A program made the translations under genes and the position numbers. A stretch of DNA of 64,000 nt, taken from the NCBI RefSeq assembly GCF_007290395.2, contig NZ_CP041656.2, forward strand, positions 5,394,001 to 5,458,000. Direction: 5' to 3'. The notes beneath the pieces were generated by a model. That model saw only the letters and a program-made list of their open reading frames with translations, was not told the DNA's origin and ran no database searches. Shown here piece by piece: positions 60,384-64,000 of this stretch (its first letter is position 1; each line of letters opens with the position of its first letter). Source of the DNA: Bradyrhizobium cosmicum. Its GTDB lineage: Bacteria > Pseudomonadota > Alphaproteobacteria > Rhizobiales > Xanthobacteraceae.

Positions 60384-60410
60384 GGAACTTCGCATATGCG
60401 AGAACGTTCC
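60384..60410. promoter_or_regulatory. Symmetric sigma-EcfG promoter serving both directions
   Basis: GGAAC-N17-GTTCC. On the plus strand GGAAC, 16 bases, CGTT (60405-60408) is an exact consensus match facing the GT4 gene (start about 60 bases downstream). On the minus strand the same bases give GGAAC, 16 bases, AGTT, one base off, facing the ABC exporter. The spacer holds the palindrome TTCGCATATGCGA. The -35 element of each promoter is the -10 of the other. Confidence 0.6.
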
Positions 60411-60473
60411 CCTGTTGGCATGCCGGTGCCGAGGCTGGGTTTCAACGATCATTATCGCAGAGGAGATGGCGAG

Positions 60474-61544
60474 ATGCGCATCGCGCAGGTAGCTCCGTTG
60501 ACGGAGGCTGTTCCACCCAAGCTGTATGGCGGTACCGAGCGGGTGGTGCACTGGTTGACGGAAGAGTTGGTTGCCCTTGGACACGACGTGACGCTGTTTG
60601 CCAGCGGCGATTCACAGACGTCGGCGAAGCTGGACGCAACCTGGCCGCGGGCGCTTCGCCTCGATGGTTCCGTGCGCGATCCCAATGCGCTGCACATGGT
60701 GATGCTGGAGCGCGTGCGGCAGAAATGTGACGACGAGGAGTTCGACTTCCTCCACTTCCATCTCGACTATTATCCATGGTCGCTGTTCCACCGGCAGCCG
60801 ACACCGTTCCTGACCACGCTGCACGGCCGGCTCGATCTTCCCGAGCATCAGCCGGTGTTCAACACCTTCTCCAAGGTCCCCGTCATCTCGATCTCGAATG
60901 CGCAGCGGCGTCCGGTGCCGCAGGCGAACTGGGTGCGGACCATCCACCACGGCCTGCCGGAGAATTTGCTGACACCCAAGCCGGCCAAGCAGGAGTATCT
61001 CGCCGTGCTCGGCCGCATCGCGCCCGAGAAAGGCGTCGATCGCGCCATCAAGATCGCGATGCAGTGCGGCATCCCGCTGAAGATCGCGGCCAAGGTCGAT
61101 CGCGCCGATCAGGATTATTACGACGAACTGATCAAGCCGATGATCACCAGCAATCCGCTGGTGGACTTCATCGGCGAGATCGGCGACCACGAAAAGTCCG
61201 ACTTCCTGAGCGGCGCGCTCGGCCTGCTGCTGCCGATCGACTGGCCCGAGCCGTTCGGTCTCGTCATGATTGAAGCCATGGCGTGCGGCACGCCGGTGAT
61301 CGCCTTCAATCGCGGCTCGGTGCCGGAGATCATCGACGAGGGCCTGACCGGCTTCATCGTCGAGGACATCATCAGCGCGGCCGGCGTCGTCAAGCGGCTT
61401 CCGCAACTGGACCGCGCCGCGGTCCGCAAGCAGTTCGAAACGCGCTTCACCGCGCGGCGGATGGCGCTGGATTATCTCGCGGCCTATCGCAGCCTGACGG
61501 AAGCGCAGACGCCGCGGATCAAGCTGGTGAGCAGCGCGGAGTAG
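60474..61544 (+). CDS. GT4-family glycosyltransferase
   Basis: A 356-residue retaining glycosyltransferase with the GT-B fold. The N-terminal acceptor domain begins MRIAQVAPLTEAVPPKLYGG with TERVVHWL; the C-terminal donor motif is EPFGLVMIEAMACGTPVIAF, with the EX7E glutamates. Likely soluble or peripheral. Donor and acceptor are unknown; being paired with a debranching-type enzyme, an alpha-glucan or glycoside is plausible. The start follows GGAGATGGCGAG; a 26-codon longer frame would begin within the predicted promoter region. Confidence 0.88.
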   Translation: MRIAQVAPLTEAVPPKLYGGTERVVHWLTEELVALGHDVTLFASGDSQTSAKLDATWPRALRLDGSVRDPNALHMVMLERVRQKCDDEEFDFLHFHLDYYPWSLFHRQPTPFLTTLHGRLDLPEHQPVFNTFSKVPVISISNAQRRPVPQANWVRTIHHGLPENLLTPKPAKQEYLAVLGRIAPEKGVDRAIKIAMQCGIPLKIAAKVDRADQDYYDELIKPMITSNPLVDFIGEIGDHEKSDFLSGALGLLLPIDWPEPFGLVMIEAMACGTPVIAFNRGSVPEIIDEGLTGFIVEDIISAAGVVKRLPQLDRAAVRKQFETRFTARRMALDYLAAYRSLTEAQTPRIKLVSSAE

Positions 61545-61559
61545 CAGCCCCGACCGCAA

Positions 61560-61702
61560 CTGTCGTCCCGGACAAGCGAAGCGCAGATCCGGGACCCATA
61601 TCCACAGGATAATGTTTGGCGAAGACTCGCTGTTGCCAGTGTCGCGTCAAACTTCTCCTTGGGGTTATGGGTCCCCGCCTTCGCGGGGACGACGACGACA
61701 GT
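61560..61702. repeat. Dispersed intergenic repeat with inverted ends
   Basis: The left end has CTGTCGTCCCGGACAAGCG and GGGACCCATA; the right end has TATGGGTCCCCGCCTTCG, then GGGGACGACGACGACAG. The halves are inverted copies. I know this form from Bradyrhizobium; here the right end has diverged into a short CGGGGACGACG hairpin. It fills the gap between two converging genes. Confidence 0.65.
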
Positions 61703-61722
61703 GAGTGTGAGGTTGCGCGCTC

Positions 61723-63657
61723 TTACCTCACCACCGCGCGCTTCGGCTCCACGATCTCGAACATCCGCGGAAACTCGTCCATCAGGCCCATCAGCTCCGC
61801 CAGCTTCATCGGGTTGCCCGTGAGCTTGACCTTGCCGGCAGCCACCGCCTCCGGAAAGCTCATCAGCTTCGCGATCACCTCATCGAGTGTCGCGCGCGCG
61901 AGCGTGAAGCTGGCGTCGGCGCCCTCCATTTGCACGCCTTCGGTATAGGTCAGTGCGCAATTCTCCAGATTGAGCACGAACGTCTCGCCCGTATCCGAAA
62001 AGCTCCAGTTCAGCACGATGTGCTTTCCTTCCGCTTTCGGGCCGTTGAGGCGGATGCCGAGCACGTCCCAGAGCTGTGAGGTGCGCAGTGCCGCCAGCGT
62101 CTCGCGCGGCATCGGCGGACGCGCCGGCGTCTTCGGCATGCCCTGACGCAGCTCCTGCGCACCGAACAGATACGCATTGCGCCAGGTCGCGCTCTCGGCG
62201 GCATAGCCGAGCTGCTCCAGCGTGTCGGCGAGCAACGCACGCGCTGCCGCATTGTCCGGCTCGGCGAACACAAGATGACTGAGTGCCTGCGCCATGAAAC
62301 GGAATTCCCCCTTGTCGAAGTCGGCACGCGCCCGCGCGAGAATGGCGTCGGCGCCGCCCATGTATTCGACATACTTCTTGCCGGATTCGACCGGCGGCAG
62401 CGGATCGAGATTGACCGGATTGGCGTCGTACCAGCCAAGATATTTCTGGTAGATCGCCTTCACGTTATGGCGGATGTGGCCGTAATAGCCGCGGCCATGC
62501 CAGGCGCCCTCCAGGCTCTTCGGCAGTTGGATCGTCTCGGCGATCTCGGCGGCGGTGAGGCCGTGATTCATCAGGCGGATGGTCTGGTCATGCGCGAACT
62601 TGTAAAGGTCGCGCTGCTGCCGGATCATGGTGCCGATGCGCTCGCGTCCCCACACCGGCCAGTGATGCTGGCCGCACATCGCCTCCGCCTTGCCGTCCCA
62701 GAGCTTGAGGGCCTCGCCCAGGTACTTCGACCAAGCCAGCGCATTGCGCACGTCGGCGCCGCGGAACGGCAGCAGATTGTGGAAATTGTGGGTGCAATTC
62801 TCAGCGAGGTTCAGCAGCTTGTAGCGCGGGATGAAGAAATGCATCTCCGCCGGTGCTTCGCTGTTCGGCGCCATCTGGAATTCGAATTCGACGCCGTCGA
62901 TCACGCGCTGGTCGCCGGTCGCCATGATCAGGTCGGTCGGTCGCAGCAGCGCGACCGAGCCCGCCGCCATCGACTTGCCGAGGCCGCAATCGACCTGCCC
63001 TCGCGCTCCCTTTGCCAGGAACGGGCCGAATTGGTACTGCGCCCGGCGCAGCATCGCCGGTCCCGCGATGATGTTCTCGGACACCGCGTGCTCCATGAAC
63101 AGGTTCGGCGCGATGATCGGGACGCGCCCGGTGGCGAGCGCATCCTCCTCCAGCACGCCGCGCGCACCGCCCCAATGGTCGGTGTGGGTATGGGTGAAGA
63201 TCACGGCCGCGACCGGCCGCAGGCCCCGGTGCTTGAAATAGAGATCGAGCGCGGCACGCGCCCCCTCGATCGAGGTCAGGGTGTCCACGACGATGACGCC
63301 GCTGTCGCCCTCGATCAGCGTCATGTTGGCGATGTCGAGCCCGCGCACCTGGTAGACGCCGGGCACGACCTCGAACAGCCCGTGCTGCATGTTGAGCCGC
63401 GACTGCCGCCACAGGCTCGGATTGACCGTCGGCGGCGCCTGTTCATCGGACAGGAAGCTGTAGGGCTTCAGGCTCCAGACCGTTCGCCCCTGCGGGTTGG
63501 TGATCTCCGCGTTCTCGATCGTGCCGAGGAAGCCGCGCGCGGCATCATCGAAATCCCGCGTGTCGGAAAACGGCAGCGCATTCAGCATCGCCGCCTGCTG
63601 CGCGATGACGGACGGCGTTGCGCCCTTCGGCGTGTCGGCTGCTTCTATGCTGCTCAT
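61723..63657 (-). CDS. Alkyl/aryl sulfatase, metallo-beta-lactamase fold (SdsA-like)
   Basis: A 644-residue enzyme of the SdsA1/BDS1 family that hydrolyses alkyl sulfates. The zinc motif THTHTDHWGG lies near residue 155, with further zinc ligands in the EHAVSEN and NCTHNFHN regions. A helical dimerisation domain (about 375-500) and a C-terminal SCP2-like lipid-binding domain (about 520-640) complete the family order. No signal peptide is seen, unlike Pseudomonas SdsA1, so it may be cytoplasmic. The start MSSIEAA is set by GGGGAGGGCTT. Monocistronic. Confidence 0.87.
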   Translation of the reverse strand: MSSIEAADTPKGATPSVIAQQAAMLNALPFSDTRDFDDAARGFLGTIENAEITNPQGRTVWSLKPYSFLSDEQAPPTVNPSLWRQSRLNMQHGLFEVVPGVYQVRGLDIANMTLIEGDSGVIVVDTLTSIEGARAALDLYFKHRGLRPVAAVIFTHTHTDHWGGARGVLEEDALATGRVPIIAPNLFMEHAVSENIIAGPAMLRRAQYQFGPFLAKGARGQVDCGLGKSMAAGSVALLRPTDLIMATGDQRVIDGVEFEFQMAPNSEAPAEMHFFIPRYKLLNLAENCTHNFHNLLPFRGADVRNALAWSKYLGEALKLWDGKAEAMCGQHHWPVWGRERIGTMIRQQRDLYKFAHDQTIRLMNHGLTAAEIAETIQLPKSLEGAWHGRGYYGHIRHNVKAIYQKYLGWYDANPVNLDPLPPVESGKKYVEYMGGADAILARARADFDKGEFRFMAQALSHLVFAEPDNAAARALLADTLEQLGYAAESATWRNAYLFGAQELRQGMPKTPARPPMPRETLAALRTSQLWDVLGIRLNGPKAEGKHIVLNWSFSDTGETFVLNLENCALTYTEGVQMEGADASFTLARATLDEVIAKLMSFPEAVAAGKVKLTGNPMKLAELMGLMDEFPRMFEIVEPKRAVVR

Positions 63658-63726
63658 AAGCCCTCCCCGGCTGGTCTTGATTGGGGAGGCATCTAACCGC
63701 ATCTCGATTGCGGTTCCAACAGGTCC

Positions 63727-64000
63727 TTACGCGGCCAGCCCTTCGGCAACCGGCTTGTCCGATGCCACGGCATCGTCCGCCATCCGCAGCTCGCGCGCAA
63801 ACCCGTAGCCGCCGCCGTCCTGCTTGGCGCGGTACATCGCCCGGTCGGAGCGCGACAACAGCGCTTCCGTGGTGCGCCCGTCCGCCGGCGCCACGGCAAC
63901 GCCGACGCTGACGCCGAGCGCGATCACCTGTCCGTCGACATCATAGGGCGCGCTGATCAACTGCACGATGCGCCGCGCCATCGCCTCGGCGTCGACCGCC
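63727..64000 (-). CDS. C-terminal end of a GGDEF-domain protein (5' end outside window)
   Basis: The visible 91 codons end a diguanylate cyclase-type domain: VIALGVSVGVAVAPADGRTT followed by EALLSRSDRAMYRAKQDGG is the characteristic end of GGDEF domains. The GG[DE]EF site itself lies beyond base 64000, so activity cannot be judged. A 30-residue tail follows without an EAL domain. Confidence 0.85.
   Translation of the reverse strand, partial: AVDAEAMARRIVQLISAPYDVDGQVIALGVSVGVAVAPADGRTTEALLSRSDRAMYRAKQDGGGYGFARELRMADDAVASDKPVAEGLAA

Noticed and set aside
63680..63722. Sigma-EcfG promoter before the sulfatase gene (GGAAC on the minus strand)
   Set aside because: The following GTT is at the wrong spacing (15 bases, no preceding C), outside N16/17.
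1..64000. CRISPR array, tRNA/rRNA genes, integrase or insertion sequence
   Set aside because: None seen: no regularly spaced direct repeats, no cloverleaf or rRNA sequence recognised, and no transposase or recombinase motif among the proteins.

Overview
This 64 kb window is high-GC alphaproteobacterial DNA. Its gene content and order point to Bradyrhizobium or a very close relative. The strongest evidence is a complete micro-oxic respiration locus with FixN of 549 residues, FixL of 505 (His200, Arg220 and His291 in register), FixJ of 205 (Asp55) and FixK2 of 232 (Cys183). A nitrate-assimilation operon of the haemoglobin / flavoprotein / NasC type, and intergenic palindromic repeats of a kind I recall from Bradyrhizobium genomes, agree with this. 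The assignment rests on recognition of families and was not checked by a database search.

Layout. 1-7.8 kb (minus strand): nitrate uptake and reduction, nrtABC (ABC transporter), a single-domain haemoglobin, an FAD oxidoreductase and the nitrate reductase, whose 3' end is cut by the window. The nrtA leader has tandem hairpins followed by a terminator, an antitermination-type layout. 8.2-10.9 kb (plus): a formate/nitrite-family channel behind a near-perfect sigma-54 site, then a PP2C phosphatase-Ser/Thr kinase fusion. 11-25 kb: a mosaic of small hypotheticals, an intradiol dioxygenase, a serine hydrolase, divergent small secreted proteins with sigma-EcfG-type promoters, an HWE histidine kinase, an animal-type haem peroxidase, CcdA, a LysR-XRE regulator pair, an enoyl-CoA hydratase and a decarboxylating dehydrogenase. 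25.3-33.1 kb (minus): zinc alcohol dehydrogenase, a five-gene dipeptide-type ABC importer and a class III CoA-transferase. 33.3-41.3 kb: glycogen synthase with a sigma-EcfG-type promoter, MpaB-like and patatin proteins, then a LysR regulator with a peroxiredoxin, cupin and MFS group.

41.2-54.3 kb is the fix locus: fixNOQP and fixGHIS (minus), each behind a FixK box, a USP-CBS pair with a FixK-like site, and fixLJ, a lone receiver protein and fixK2 (plus). The logic is visible in one place: FixL senses oxygen, FixJ activates fixK2, FixK2 activates the cbb3 oxidase genes and their assembly genes. 54.3-61.5 kb holds a minus-strand series (ABC exporter, glycogen-debranching-type glucosidase, PRC-barrel protein, MFS) divergent from a GT4 glycosyltransferase. 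The divergent region contains a symmetric GGAAC-N17-GTTCC element that reads as a sigma-EcfG promoter in both directions. The window ends with an alkylsulfatase-type metallohydrolase and the 3' end of a GGDEF gene.

The least expected signal is a set of sigma-EcfG-type sites at separate loci (small secreted proteins, glgA, and the GT4/ABC-debranching divergon), which suggests that storage-glucan turnover is tied to the general stress response. No CRISPR array, tRNA, rRNA, insertion sequence or integrase was recognised.
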